A model generated the notes under the pieces. That model did not search any database. It was not told the DNA's origin and worked only from the letters and a program-made list of their open reading frames with translations. 64,000 bases of DNA from Branchipolynoe longqiensis (lineage: Eukaryota; Annelida; Polychaeta; Phyllodocida; Polynoidae): the NCBI GenBank assembly GCA_030323885.1, contig CM059190.1, positions 103,532,856 to 103,596,855 on the forward strand, given 5' to 3'. Numbering within the stretch: the first letter of the stretch is position 1; the number at the start of each line of letters is the position of its first letter. Positions 30,774 to 40,431 of the stretch are shown one piece after another. Made by a program: the position numbers and the translations under genes.

Positions 30774-30906
30774 CCCTAGTCCACGATTACCCGAGGCTTT
30801 TACCTCAGGAAAACAAGAGTTATCCATCATCTGTACCCAGGTAAGATTCGTATAACTATACTATTTTACCTCGGTACAACGCCTCGGCTACTCGAGGCCG
30901 AAGGAG
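30774..30906. repeat. DIRS A internal complementary region
   Basis: 30774-30863 is the reverse complement of the outer left terminus 30551-30640 (90 bp). 30864-30906 is the reverse complement of the outer right terminus 35858-35900 (43 bp, one or two mismatches). The two joined ends therefore sit side by side, as expected for the template that restores DIRS ends during circle formation. Confidence 0.92.
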
Positions 30907-31002
30907 ACCTTTACGTAGCCTCATTTTTATCCTCAATTATCTGATGAACATATAATAGTATCAGTAGTAATATCAAAAGTTTGTACATCTCACCCGATCT
31001 TG

Positions 31003-32098
31003 TTAGTTGGTGAGTAGGCGGGTTGCCACCCCGCTCGGTTTTTCGACTCGTTTGTTGTAGTGTTTAGCAAACGACTTGGCCGTCTTCCAGCCGGCGTGTA
31101 TCAGGATTCTGCGAACTGAGATTCCTAACTTTCTTGCTTTGGAGACCATGGCCCCTCTTGTAGAGTGCGACGCATAGAGTTCTGTGTTTATGCCTGCCAA
31201 TTTGAGTATAATAATAGTCCATCTGGCGAGTGTGTCGCGTGAGATGGCTTCATGCGGTTTAATAAAGCTCACAAGTAGCTGCTTGGAATTTCGTATTCCC
31301 TTAGTCTTGGCTATATATGTCCTAATGGCGGCAACTACACAAAGTTTCCTATCTTGTGGAAAGCTATCGAGATGGATGGAGGAGAGTGGATCTCCTGTCC
31401 TGTTTGATTTTAACAGTATGTCCAAATCAAACGTGGCCTGTTTCTTATCAATATCCAGGCCTTGCAAGGAGAGGGCTACAATTGTCTGTCCTCTATGTCC
31501 TGTTACTAATAGTAATAATACTGCTACTCTATAGCCTAACCGTTGGACAGTGAGAAATTTATTTTCAGGCCAAGATTGGAAAAGCTTGAATACTGTAGAA
31601 ACATCCCAAAACCGACTATATTTCGGTTTTGGGGGGGTTTCTTTCATAGATTGATCTCATGATCCAATGAATGACTTCGTGTTTGCCAATGGTTTGTCCT
31701 TCTATTCTTGGTACAATAATGGAGAGTGCGCAGCGCGCCGCATTTATGGCCCCATAACCAAGTCCATCATCTTCCAACATGCGCAGGAATCGGCCTACTT
31801 GCGCGACAGTAGGAGCCATCGGTTTAACCTTTTGTATTAAACAATATACTCCCCATTTCTTAAGGTAAGTGGTATACATTTTAACAGTTCCTGGCCTCCA
31901 GGCATGGGAAATCAGCCTTTCTTGGGTGATTTTATCAAGTCCGTATTTTTGTAAATACGCTCTTAGAAAAGGAATGCCAGTAACGGGGTTGTGGACACGT
32001 CCCCGAGGGTTGTCACTTTTCCTTGATGTTGTAGGTTTATTGGCCCTCGTGGGAATCTTAAAAAGTTGTTGGCTTCCCACTGCACTATCGCTCGCCAT
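31003..32098 (-). pseudogene. DIRS A tyrosine recombinase (YR), one frameshift
   Basis: Starts at ATG 32098 and reads 160 codons to a frame change at about 31620-31647, in the run of seven G on the plus strand. It resumes for 214 codons to the stop at 31003. The N-terminal part is the core-binding domain. In the C-terminal piece the catalytic set is intact: Arg52 in GHRGQT, His161 and Arg164 in HSTRGA, His184 in HAGW, and nucleophile Tyr197 in KHYNK. The start overlaps the preceding RNase H/methylase frame by 136 bp, the usual DIRS arrangement. The enzyme would join the circular DNA copy to the genome. Copy B is uninterrupted over the same junction, so the break is specific to copy A. Confidence 0.92.
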
Positions 32099-32838
32099 GG
32101 CTGAGTGTTCCAGTCCGGGACTATCAGTACTGCATGGGTTTTGTCCAGCCTGATTTTTCTGGCTACCCTGCTGATTAGGCTAAATGGTGGAAAAATATAG
32201 TAAAATGCGTTATTCCAAATAAGAGAAAAGGCATCCACTCGCCAAGCGTGTGGCTCTGGATGCCAGGATACATATTTATCAAGTTTTTTGTTCCTACGAG
32301 AGGCAAAAAGATCTATGTCTGGAATTCCCCATTGATGACAAATTGTCTTAAATATGTCGGGACTGAGTGCCCATTCTAAATGATCATGGAAATGTCGGCT
32401 TTTATTGTCGGCTAATGTATTTAGTGTACCTGGGATATGAGCTACTGTTATCCAAAGGTGTTGTTTCTCTGCCCAATCCCAGATGAGTTTTGCAATGGCG
32501 TTGCAAGCCGAGGACTTTGTCCCTCCCATGTTACGGATATAGGCCATTGCTGTAGTATTATCCGTTAACACTTGGACAGTAAGTTTTTGTATTTTAACTA
32601 AACTTGTGAGACCTAGATAGATGGCTCTTAATTCTAGGACGTTTATGTGATCTTCAATTTCGTTATCTAGCCAGCGGCCCCCTGTGGCTTCATTATCTCT
32701 GTGGGCGCCCCAACCCTCTAATGATGCATCAGTAGTGACTGTTGTGTTAGGTTCATCCATACGGATGGGATTATGGGAATTAAGTAAATGTTGCATCCAC
32801 CATTGGATGTTTTCATGTCCTGCTTTGGAAATTGTCAT
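31963..32838 (-). pseudogene. DIRS A RNase H plus Dam-methylase-like domain
   Basis: Continuation of the RT polyprotein after frameshifts around 32840-32990. RNase H acids are visible in order: Asp37 (TTDAS), Glu69 (VLELRA), Asp93 (LTDNTTA) and Asp144 (LADNKS). It is followed from about residue 173 by DIDLFASRRNKK, VDAFSLIW, FPPFSLISRV and VPDWNTQPW. That order is known from the phage-Dam-like domain of DIRS elements; the catalytic (D/N)PPY tetrapeptide is FPPF here, so methylation activity is doubtful. RNase H would remove template RNA from the cDNA hybrid. The last 40 residues overlap the recombinase ORF in another frame. Confidence 0.88.
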
Positions 32839-32973
32839 TAGGCATTCGAAATTGCCCTTGGCTTTAATTAGGGCGGTATTTTTTATCTATTTCGAGTGAT
32901 TTAATGTGTGCCTTTCCGTATAATACGGCTGGCGCATAAGCCACCATTAGGCCGATAAGCACAGCTACCTGCC

Positions 32974-33798
32974 TTATTTTTGGTCTTTTTTTATCTTTAA
33001 TAGAACTGAGGATGTAGTAGTAAATTTGTCAATTTTGTCTGAAGTTAAGGAAATTGTCATTTGTTGTGTATTGATAATAAACCCCAAGAATTTCAAAAGG
33101 GGGGTAGGTTCTAGAACCGATTTTGTCTCGTGAATGAAAAAACCCAAGTGGGTCAAAGTGTTACATAAGTCTGTTATGGCTAAATGGCAATCATCCTCAG
33201 TGCGTGCTACGATAAATGAATCATCAATGTAAGGGAACATGACATGGCCTTTCTTGGCCATTTCAGCAAATACGGGTTTCAGTAGCATTGTACGTGGGGC
33301 ACAGGCTAGACCATTAGGTAAACAAGTAAATTGGTAAAGTTTTCCTTGCCAAGTGAACCTAAGAAATTTTCTATGTGACTCATAGATCGGTATAGTATAG
33401 TAGGCGTCTTTCAGGTCTACACTTGCAAGCCAGGCTCCCGGCATTACTAGGTCACGGGCTGTCTCTAGAGAGAACATTTTGAAATGTTTGTATTCGACTA
33501 AGGTATTTAGAATAGTTAAGTCGAGGATCATCCTAATGTCTCCGTTAGGTTTTGGCCTAGAGAAAATATTTGAAATATATTCTCCCTGTGTATGTTGAAC
33601 GGTAGTAATAATACCTTTACTTTCAAAGTTGGTAACTTCTAGATCTAAGGCCAGTCTTTCGCCTGGTGTTAAGCGGTAGGGGAAAGGTACTTTATTTTGT
33701 ATAGGGGTCTCTATAAATGGAATGCGGACCCCTCTAACAATGTCTAGGATTGTCTGATCTTGTGTGAGTTGCTCCCACTGTCTAATATGGTTAGCCAC
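32974..33798 (-). pseudogene. DIRS A reverse transcriptase
   Basis: An open frame of about 274 residues with fingers-palm blocks in order: FSRPKPNGDIRMILDLT (79-95), the first catalytic Asp in ASVDLKDAYY (Asp128), LPNGLACAPR (160-169), and the active-site YIDDS (190-194), then KFLGFIIN. It lacks a good upstream ATG (the frame opens at a GTG at 33798), and the preceding gag frame ends only 45 bp away in another frame, so expression was probably by reinitiation or frameshift. It breaks near 32985 in a T-rich run; the sequence up to 32838 still encodes the RT-RNase H connection in other frames. Confidence 0.92.
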
Positions 33799-33842
33799 AT
33801 TTCCCGCCCAAAAGGGGCTTACACTAGGTCGTGTTGCAGGCT

Positions 33843-35152
33843 CTACTTGTTCCCCGGCTTGGGAAACGGCTTCTGGGAGGGGTTGTCCCTCCTGAAGGGG
33901 CGGTTGCCGTCGTTCCAGCCGTACTGGTTGCGTTGGCCTCTTCCTCTCGGCTGGTATTGGGTCCGGTTCCCGAATCGGTTTGCTGAGAAGCCGGTCCTGC
34001 GCCCTCGAAAATCCGATCTGGATTTCTTGAATTTTGAGGGGTTAGTGTCCTTCTTACTGTCGAGGTGTTTGGACTGCTTAGCGGCGGTTTCGACCTGTTT
34101 AAACAGGTATTGGAGTTGACCCCCAAACATCTTGGTGTTATCTAGTGGCTTTCCTTTTATGGGCTTCGGGGCCAGGAAGAGTGTATACTCTTTGCCGTCA
34201 TTGTCCACAACATTCTTTGAACGTGCAACCTCTTTCCCTGCGTCGGTTGTGACCGATTTAAAACACGTTCTCGAACCTGCGGTACGAGAGGAAGTTGCTA
34301 GTGGCAGTCAGAGCTGCGATGGCTGCGTTCATGTCCGGGGTAACTGTTGTGAACTTGTCACCCACCATCATGCGGTTAGCAACTGGCATGATGGCCGAGA
34401 GGGCTATCAGGACTCCTTTGTGCACTATGTGCAAGCACGATTCGAATTTCTTGCGATCCTCACTCATTTTCACGTCATCGTCCATTTCTTTGATGGTCGC
34501 CTGAGGAATACCGTTTATGCCAGTGTATTGTTCGGCCAGTTTTGTGAGGGTTTCTGCCGGTTTCAAAGGCATCAAAATGGCCCCTCAGGTTTTTGCGCAT
34601 AAGCGAACAGGTGTTGATTCGCTTTTTCTTGTCCGCTCGGATCTTTTTGGCCACTTTCTCGGTGATATCCGCGAAAGTGCCTGGATGCGGGTCATCAGAC
34701 TCCGAGCCCGTTGTGGTCGAGTCATTGGACGAGTCTGAGGAGGAAGATTTTGCTTTCTTTTTCTTGGACTTAGACTTCTTCTTCTTAGTCCTTTTGACCT
34801 TCCTTGTTTTGTTGCGGGCTTGGTAGTAGTCGTCGCCTTCGGATGAAAACTTTTTATGGCGCCGCTTCTTCCCGATGATGATTTCTGAGTCCGTTGTTTG
34901 TGGTTCAGATAAGTCCTCCCAGTCTGATTGGTCGGAAGGTGAGGCCCGTTTAGTGGTCGTTTTAGGCGGCGGTGTTGGGAGCAGCTGTTGCAGCTGCTCA
35001 CGAATGAGCCTCACCATCTGCTCATTGGGGTCTGGTTGGGAAGGCCCTGGCTCCGGGGAGCGGTCACGTGACGCGCCCGATAAGAGACCCGGGGTCGCGT
35101 CCCCCTCGCTGAGCGTGTGTGGAGCACCTTTGCTACCCCGCTTCGCGGCCAT
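33843..35152 (-). pseudogene. DIRS A gag-like ORF in three frames
   Basis: Begins at ATG 35152, the Met that aligns with the start of copy B. An acidic-basic low-complexity N-terminus includes Lys-rich and Ser-rich blocks (KKKKSKSKKKKAKSSSSDSS). A helical middle follows in a second frame (34575-34258: AETLTKLAEQYTGINGIP, LTATSNFLSYRRFENVF). The C-terminus lies in a third frame (34208-33843: LAPKPIKGKPLD, MFGGQLQYLFKQVE, then Arg/Gly/Asn-rich RGRGQRNQYG). No zinc knuckle was seen. The same blocks recur in copy B. The role is inferred to be an RNA-binding structural protein from position and composition. Confidence 0.8.
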
Positions 35153-35828
35153 CTCGAGTCGTCTGAAAACAACCAAAAAAGGGTGTTTAGCACGAACTCA
35201 AGGAATAACTGAACCAGTGGAACAGTGTGTAAGGGGCATGTAGCCCTTATAGGGTAAGAAAACTGTATTTACACCAGTTTTATACCAGGCGTGAGTAAGC
35301 TAAGGTATCACGAAAGCGTAACGGTCGGAGAACCGAACCGAAACCAATCGAGGGGTAGGGACCAGTGTACTGGCCCACCCACACTCTCTGTATCATAGAC
35401 TTCTCCCCCCTGTGGCTTCAACGCCAACAAGTTGGAGAAAATATTATGAAACTCGGAGGTACGCCTCAGAAAAAACTATCATGACGATGAAATGGCTCCA
35501 GCCAACATGTCTCTCCGTTGGGCAACGGGCGGCAAAAATAAATGCTATCTAAGCGACGAAATGACTCCAGCCAACATGTCTCTCCGTTCGGCAACGGGCG
35601 GCAAAAATAAAATGGATGCCTCAAACTACGGCACCGGATAAACACAACGCTTGTAAAAGTTACTTAGTACAAGTAAGCTTTGTCTTAAAAAGCTTATAAG
35701 CGTGTGCTATAACATTCATAAACCAATATACCAGTTTATGTTCCGGTACTTACAGTAGAAGTGAGTAAATCCGTGGTAAAAACTGCTGAGCTGCTCGTAA
35801 CGTTCCTCCAGTTATGAGCGGAATATGC
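35153..35828 (-). other. DIRS A leader with duplicated segment
   Basis: Non-coding 5' region of the element. Two tandem copies of a 60-70 bp block (AACATGTCTCTCCGTT, CGGGCGGCAAAAATAAA) lie at about 35483-35612. Copy B has one related block at 57770-57840. Confidence 0.7.
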
Positions 35829-35900
35829 TAATTGCTGAACCCGGATGTTGCTTCCTTCTCCCTCGGCCTCGAGTAGCCGAGGCGTTGTACCGAGGTAAAA
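35829..35900 (-). repeat. DIRS A right terminus (5' end)
   Basis: Reads inward as TTTTACCTCGGTACAACGCC then GGGAGAAGGAAGCAACATCC. Pairs with 30600-30669 and, in its outer 43 bp, with the internal complementary region. Confidence 0.9.
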
Positions 35901-36120
35901 CCAATACATATATACATGTATAACCTAATATATCCGGTCCAGAAATATGTCCAATACTCAAAACAAGCAATTCCATCCAACTTAAGTGACTCCGTCGGGG
36001 ATCGAACCCTCGAGGTAGGCAGACGCCTGACTCTTTACTTGGCCACTCCGCCAGGTGGCTCTTAATTAAGGCTCGCCTATATCAGGTATTCCCCTCCCCC
36101 CGCCCCACCTCCACCACGTG

Positions 36121-36134
36121 GCGCCCCCTGGTGG
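36121..36134 (-). promoter_or_regulatory. Perfect CTCF core motif
   Basis: GCGCCCCCTGGTGG; its complement CCACCAGGGGGCGC fits CCASYAGRKGGCRS at every position. Lies 220 bp outside the right end of DIRS A and 77 bp from a CRE. Confidence 0.5.
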
Positions 36135-36210
36135 TGGCGGTGTCCATTACCTCCGGGCCAACACGAACAATGCGACGTCTGTGCGTCCTAACAATGTCTC
36201 ACCTGTAGTA

Positions 36211-36218
36211 TGACGTCA
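36211..36218. promoter_or_regulatory. CRE palindrome TGACGTCA
   Basis: Exact site in a GTAGTATGACGTCACCATG context. Confidence 0.4.
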
Positions 36219-36261
36219 CCATGACATTACGCCTGCTGCCCGCCCGGGCGGGACGCCATGG

Positions 36262-36438
36262 AGCGTGGACACACACACCCACCCACACCCACCAAACACA
36301 CATAGATCGACACACTCATACACACACACACACACACTCAGTCACAGACACCAAATTCCCAACCCACCAAACACACATAGACCGACACACTCATACATAC
36401 ATACATACATACATACATACATACATACATACATACAT

Positions 36439-36471
<33 letters not shown>

Positions 36472-36485
36472 AACACTCACACCCA
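36262..36485. repeat. CA and (CATA)n microsatellites
   Basis: CACACACCCACC words, a duplicated CCAAACACACATAGA segment, then about 16 CATA units and CACACACA. His/Thr frames are artefacts. Confidence 0.96.
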
Positions 36486-36954
36486 CAGAGTGACCGGTCA
36501 AGGTAGGAATGCCCCGTTGCCCAGGGCACCTAGTTTACTCAGTCGGGCAGGTGAAGTTCTCGGTAACGTGCCCGAACGAACAAGTCGTTATTTTTCTGAT
36601 CTGCAGTAGCAGATTTCAGTCCCAATTGGCTGACTTGGGCTTAGGCAAGTAGTTTTGGCACTCTGGCAAGTAGAAAATTCAGGCGCTTGCCCGATTGGGA
36701 AAGTGGGGAAAAGAGTTACTGTCCTACCTTGCACACCCACTCACGTACCCACACGCCCTCGCTCTCTCACTCACTCACTCACTCACTCACACACCCACCC
36801 CATCTACCTGTTACCAACACGTTGTTACGTGACTGTCCCGGATGTGCGCTGCCTGTCCCATTGTGCCTAGGTCACTTCCGGCCGCGTCTCACTGATCATT
36901 TCCGGTCTATTCAGTTTCACCCCCCCCCCCCCCCACATATTCACACCGTTGGTT
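36486..36954. other. No gene recognised
   Basis: 36560-36700 has GGCAAGTAG words similar in theme to the CAGCGTT element. (CTCA)n at 36765-36790, C run at 36919-36934. Confidence 0.4.
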
Positions 36955-37045
36955 TGTTAAAGCAGCACAGTCCGTTGAAAACATCAAATTGTCGAAGCCA
37001 AAACACTCCCCCATGTGTGATCCTACATATCTAACTTAGATATAT
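36955..37045 (+). mobile_element. TTAA-MITE left part
   Basis: GTTAAAGCAGCACAGTCCGT to CCTACATATCTAACTTAGAT. Confidence 0.7.
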
Positions 37046-37061
37046 ATATCGAACTAACTTG

Positions 37062-37346
37062 GATGTTGGTAGATCGTGGGAATCGAACCCTGGTCGAGTC
37101 AAACCAATGACTTAAAAAAATTGATACTTGTCGTTTCCTAACCAGGCGCTTGACATTATTAGGATAGGATAACGACTGGTTGGCTCAGTCTCAGGATAAT
37201 GTTGCTCAGGTCATGGTGCTGGTGGACTGGTCTCCCAGTAGGGCAGCACTGTAAAGCCACCATGAGTGCACATTGTCACAAGTTGGTACCCGTCCTGCTA
37301 TGACCTTAGACGTTGCCAGGACATAAAACTCCAACAACCAACCAAA
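37062..37346 (+). mobile_element. SINE-A lacking the A-box part
   Basis: TTGGTAGATCGTGGGAATCG onward to GACGTTGCCAGGACATAAAA and CAACCAACCAAA. Inserted in a TTAA-MITE at TCTAACTTAGAT/TCTAACTTGGAT. Confidence 0.88.
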
Positions 37347-37394
37347 TCTAACTTGGATACTGGTGCACTCATTAGGCATTTGTTCCTGCATTGA

Positions 37395-37500
37395 AGGGCA
37401 GTTCAAAGCTGCATCGTCCGATGAAAACATAACATTTTCAAAACCAAAACAAACATCTAGATTCGATTGTACATATCTAAGTTAGATACTGGTGCACTTA
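37395..37500 (+). mobile_element. TTAA-MITE left part
   Basis: TTCAAAGCTGCATCGTCCGA to AGATACTGGTGCACTTAGTA. Confidence 0.7.
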
Positions 37501-37599
37501 GTAAACACACACACGTCACACACACCTCAGGTCCAATCAGGTCCAACAGGGCGTGGTTTTAGCTCTGTCTGCCGAAATCCCAGGTATCTAGAGTAGTTG

Positions 37600-37731
37600 G
37601 GTTTGAGGTGGGGGTTGTGTGTGTGTGTGGGGGGGGGGGTGTCAGTGTAGGTTTGTGTATATATATATGTGTGTGTGTAGTGTGCATGTGTGTGAGTGAG
37701 GTGTGCATGTGAGTGTGTGGATGGGTTGTGT
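37600..37731. repeat. GT-rich low-complexity stretch
   Basis: GTGTGTGTGG with G run and GTGTGCATGTG words. It continues on the far side of the next element at 38154. Confidence 0.85.
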
Positions 37732-38153
37732 TAGATAAAAGATTCACCTGGTACTTGAAGTACACAGGTGAAGACCACCAGCCTTATATAAAAACGGTCG
37801 AAAAATCGGGCTGATGAAATGAGTCTTTATGAGAGTCTAACTTCACAATCTATGAAGCAACATTTATTCTTTGTATATGTCTTCATGTTTACCCGCTACT
37901 TTTGAGTTGGAAAATATAATAAAAACATATACTTTAATGCAATTTAAAAGTGAAATCGATGGTGTTCTCTGGCCGCCATCTTGTCTTTTTGCATTCTCTC
38001 CCATTTCACCAACTCTGTGCTGATATAAGTAACCATTTGGCACTGGTGCCAGGCATTCTACTTCTTGTTCCATACTAAAGCTATTTTCGCCCGTATTTAG
38101 ACTACATTGTCTTTCACCCCTGTACTGGAAGTACCGGGTGAATCTTTTATCTA
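37732..38153. mobile_element. 9-bp-TSD TIR element, copy 2
   Basis: Inverted in orientation relative to copy 1. Ends TAGATAAAAGATTCACCTG and CGGGTGAATCTTTTATCTA, flanked by perfect GGGTTGTGT duplications (37723-37731, 38154-38162). It inserted in a GT-rich tract. Contains GGCCGCCATCTTGTC, a YY1-type site that is mutated in copy 1. Confidence 0.9.
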
Positions 38154-38330
38154 GGGTTGTGTGTGAGGATGGGTGTAGGTTTTTGTGCATGTGTGTATAT
38201 GTGTGGGTGGGTTTGTATGTGTGGAGTAGGGGTTGTGTGGGTTTGTGTGTGTGTATGGGTGTGGGTTGTTTGTGGTTTTGTGCGTGAGTGTGTGTGTGTG
38301 TGGGGGGGGGGGTGTAGAAGGGTACAGCCG
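38154..38330. repeat. GT-rich low-complexity stretch
   Basis: Continuation of 37600-37731. Confidence 0.85.
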
Positions 38331-38446
38331 CCGGCAAGTCACCTGGGGTTGGGGTTGACCTCCAGTGACCCCTCCCCACACACTGCCCCAGCAGGTTTGC
38401 ACCGAGTGACCTCCCAGCACGTGACCTGGTTATACCCGGGCTGAGA

Positions 38447-38554
38447 CGGGGGGGGGGGGGGGGGGGGGGGGGGGGGTGAAGGCGGCGGGAGGGGCGAGAG
38501 GGGTAGCAGGGGGGGGGTGGGGGGGGGGGGGGGGGGGGGGGGTGGGGGGGGGGA
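38447..38554. repeat. Long G tracts
   Basis: Two G runs of about 27 and 25 bp with GGCGGGAGGGG between; G-quadruplex prone. Confidence 0.95.
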
Positions 38555-38599
38555 GAGAGTCAGGAGTCGGTGGGGGCGGGAATCCCGGGAGTGGGAGGT

Positions 38600-39320
38600 G
38601 GGAGAGCGAGTGAGTATGTGTGTGACTGTATGAGTGTATCTGCGTGGGAGAGTATGTGTATTTTTGTGAGTGTATTGTTGTGAGTGTATGTGTGTGAGTG
38701 TATCCGTGTGAGTGTATGTGTGTGAGTGTATCCGTGTGAGTGAGTATGGGTGTGTATTTTTGTGAGTATCTTTGTGTGTGAGTATGTGTGTGACTGAGTG
38801 TATGTGTGTGAGTATGTGTGTATTTTTGTGAGTGTATCTGTGTGTTTGAGTATGTGTGTGACTGTGAATGAGTATGTGTGTGTATTTTTGTGAGGATGTT
38901 TGTGAGTGTATCTGTGTGGGTGAGTATGTGTGTATATCTGTGTGTATGTGTGTGATTGAGTGTATGTGTGTGAGTGTATCTGTGTGGGTGAGTATGTGTG
39001 TGTATTTTTGTGAGTATATGTGTGTGAATGTATCTGTATGTGTGTGAGTGTGTGTGTGATTGTGAGTGTATCTGTCTGAGTGTATCTGTGTGTGAGTATG
39101 TGTGTGACTGAGTGTATGTGTGTGAGTGTATCTGTGTGTGTGAGTATGTGATTGTGAGTGTATCTGTGTGAGTGAGTGTGTGTGTATTTTTGTGAGTGTA
39201 TCTGTGTGAGTGTATCTGTGTGTGTGAGTATGTGTGTATTTTTGTGAGTGTATGTGTGTGAGTGTATCTGTGTGTGTGTGTTAGTATGTGTGTGACTATG
39301 TGTGTGTAGGGGGATGGGTT
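38600..39320. repeat. GTGTGTGAGTGTATCTGTGT minisatellite
   Basis: Over 700 bp of variants GTGTGAGTGTATCTGTGTG and GAGTATGTGTGTATTTTTGT. The 304-codon His/Thr frame on the minus strand is an artefact. Confidence 0.95.
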
Positions 39321-39505
39321 CTTTCTACAATCTACAATTACCATCTACATTTCCCACTACAGGTATTGCTGCTGTGCTATTAAAGTTGGGCTTTGGGCTG
39401 GAAATCCGCGAGGTCAATTGACTAGAAACAACAAAAAATCAACATTTATTTATATTTGTGGGTGAACATTGCCCACCGACAAATATAAATATATGTGAGT
39501 ATACA

Positions 39506-39776
39506 CAGCGTTGAAAATAAGACTTGTCCACTTGTCCGGGCCAAGCGAAAGTAGATACAAACAAGCAGGATGTGGCTTGAGCTTTTCCGTTGGATGAGTG
39601 AACATATTGTTTATTTCTATCACTGATTATATATATGTGATGTATAATGAATTATGTGAGTATAAAATGTGGAAGATTACAGATCTCAAAAAGTGAAAAT
39701 TCAGGTGGACAAAGAAAAATTACACAAGACTTGTCCTATAGACAAGTGAATTTAATGTTGCTTATTTCTATCACTG
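39506..39776 (+). mobile_element. CAGCGTT-type element, 271 bp copy
   Basis: Starts CAGCGTTGAAAATAAGAC and ends GCTTATTTCTATCACTG. The reverse complement of the latter, CAGTGATAGAAATAAGC, matches the start imperfectly. ACTTGTCC and GGACAAG words face each other. Target duplication unclear. Confidence 0.6.
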
Positions 39777-39869
39777 ACAGTGAGTGATACTTAATACATA
39801 TAGATCTACCGACAAATATAAATACCGAAATGTGATGTGCTTCAACCAAGTTTTGAAAGTGTGTCGCAT

Positions 39870-40183
39870 TCATACACCCACTTTAAACCGGCTCAGATCA
39901 ACCTCCAGGTCTATGTACAAACACACACATACACACAAACATATATATATATACACACACCCTGATGTGCTAAAACCGCCTCAACTAATCGGCTTGCATT
40001 CACACACACGCACCATAGGCTGACTCAGGCTAAGTCGCCTCATCTAATCCACCCCGCGAAGCGGTCTACATGAGGCGAACTAGTTGAGTCGACTCAGCCC
40101 TAATTCGCCTCAGCGGAGCGTTCACACGCGCAATCTGAGTCGACTTAGATGAGGCGAACTAAGGCCCATGTGTGAACGGGCTT
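39870..40183. mobile_element. MFE E9: GAGGCGAACTA motif, left end lost
   Basis: Right end CATGTGTGAACGGGCT followed by TTA. GAGGCGAACTA, GAGTCGACT and complements recur. CAGCCCTAATTCGCCTCAG is nearly identical to CAGCCCTAATCCGCCTCAG in E4, so E4 and E9 are related. A CA microsatellite interrupts the left side. Confidence 0.6.
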
Positions 40184-40226
40184 TAGAGCCCAACTACACC
40201 CAACATATGTACACCCGCCCACCTTC

Positions 40227-40227
40227 C

Positions 40228-40276
<49 letters not shown>
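40227..40276. repeat. (CA)n microsatellite
   Basis: About 22 CA repeats. Confidence 0.96.
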
Positions 40277-40278
<2 letters not shown>

Positions 40279-40387
40279 GATGAACCAACTCAACATTCCT
40301 CAAAACCCACCAAAGATAGCTATCACGACAAAAACACAGGTCACACACGCCTTTCCCCCCAGGAAATAGTTTAACCAAGTTCACATG

Positions 40388-40401
40388 GCGCCACGTAGTG
40401 G
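40388..40401 (-). promoter_or_regulatory. CTCF-like core, one mismatch
   Basis: GCGCCACGTAGTGG; complement CCACTACGTGGCGC. Confidence 0.35.
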
Positions 40402-40431
40402 CGAGCGCCTGAACCAGCTGACCGCCATACT

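Larger units (their letters stand above)
30551..35900 (-). mobile_element. DIRS-like tyrosine-recombinase retrotransposon, copy A
   Basis: A complete 5.35-kb element read right to left: right terminus, gag-like ORF, RT, RNase H with a methylase-like domain, tyrosine recombinase overlapping the previous ORF, internal complementary region, left terminus. DIRS elements copy RNA into circular DNA and integrate it with the recombinase in place of a DDE integrase, and so leave no normal target duplication; none is seen here. All ORFs carry frameshifts, so this copy is not autonomous, but the terminal architecture is well preserved, which suggests recent insertion. Confidence 0.95.
35901..36261. other. 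Unique stretch with tRNA-like sequence and regulatory motifs
   Basis: 35985-36062 (minus) has GGCGGAGTGGCCAAGTAAAG and GGGTTCGATCCCC, tRNA A- and B-box-like, but the acceptor ends do not pair, so a tRNA-derived remnant is likelier than a gene. CTCF and CRE motifs follow. Confidence 0.5.

Noticed and set aside
30553..30862. 90-bp inverted repeat as a stand-alone foldback transposon
   Set aside because: Both arms are explained as the DIRS A left terminus and its internal complementary copy.
31003..32098. Host or phage-type integrase gene
   Set aside because: Position after RT-RNase H, inverted ends and a second complete copy at 53078 show it is the DIRS recombinase.
35985..36062. tRNA gene on the minus strand
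   Set aside because: A- and B-box-like text is present, but the acceptor strands do not pair.
37864..38379. 171-codon minus-strand frame as a gene
   Set aside because: It joins GT-tract translation to the interior of the 9-bp-TSD element; only the inner part is shared with copy 1, noted as a finding.
38430..39344. 304-codon minus-strand frame rich in His and Thr
   Set aside because: It is the translation of a GTGTGAGTGTAT minisatellite and long G tracts.
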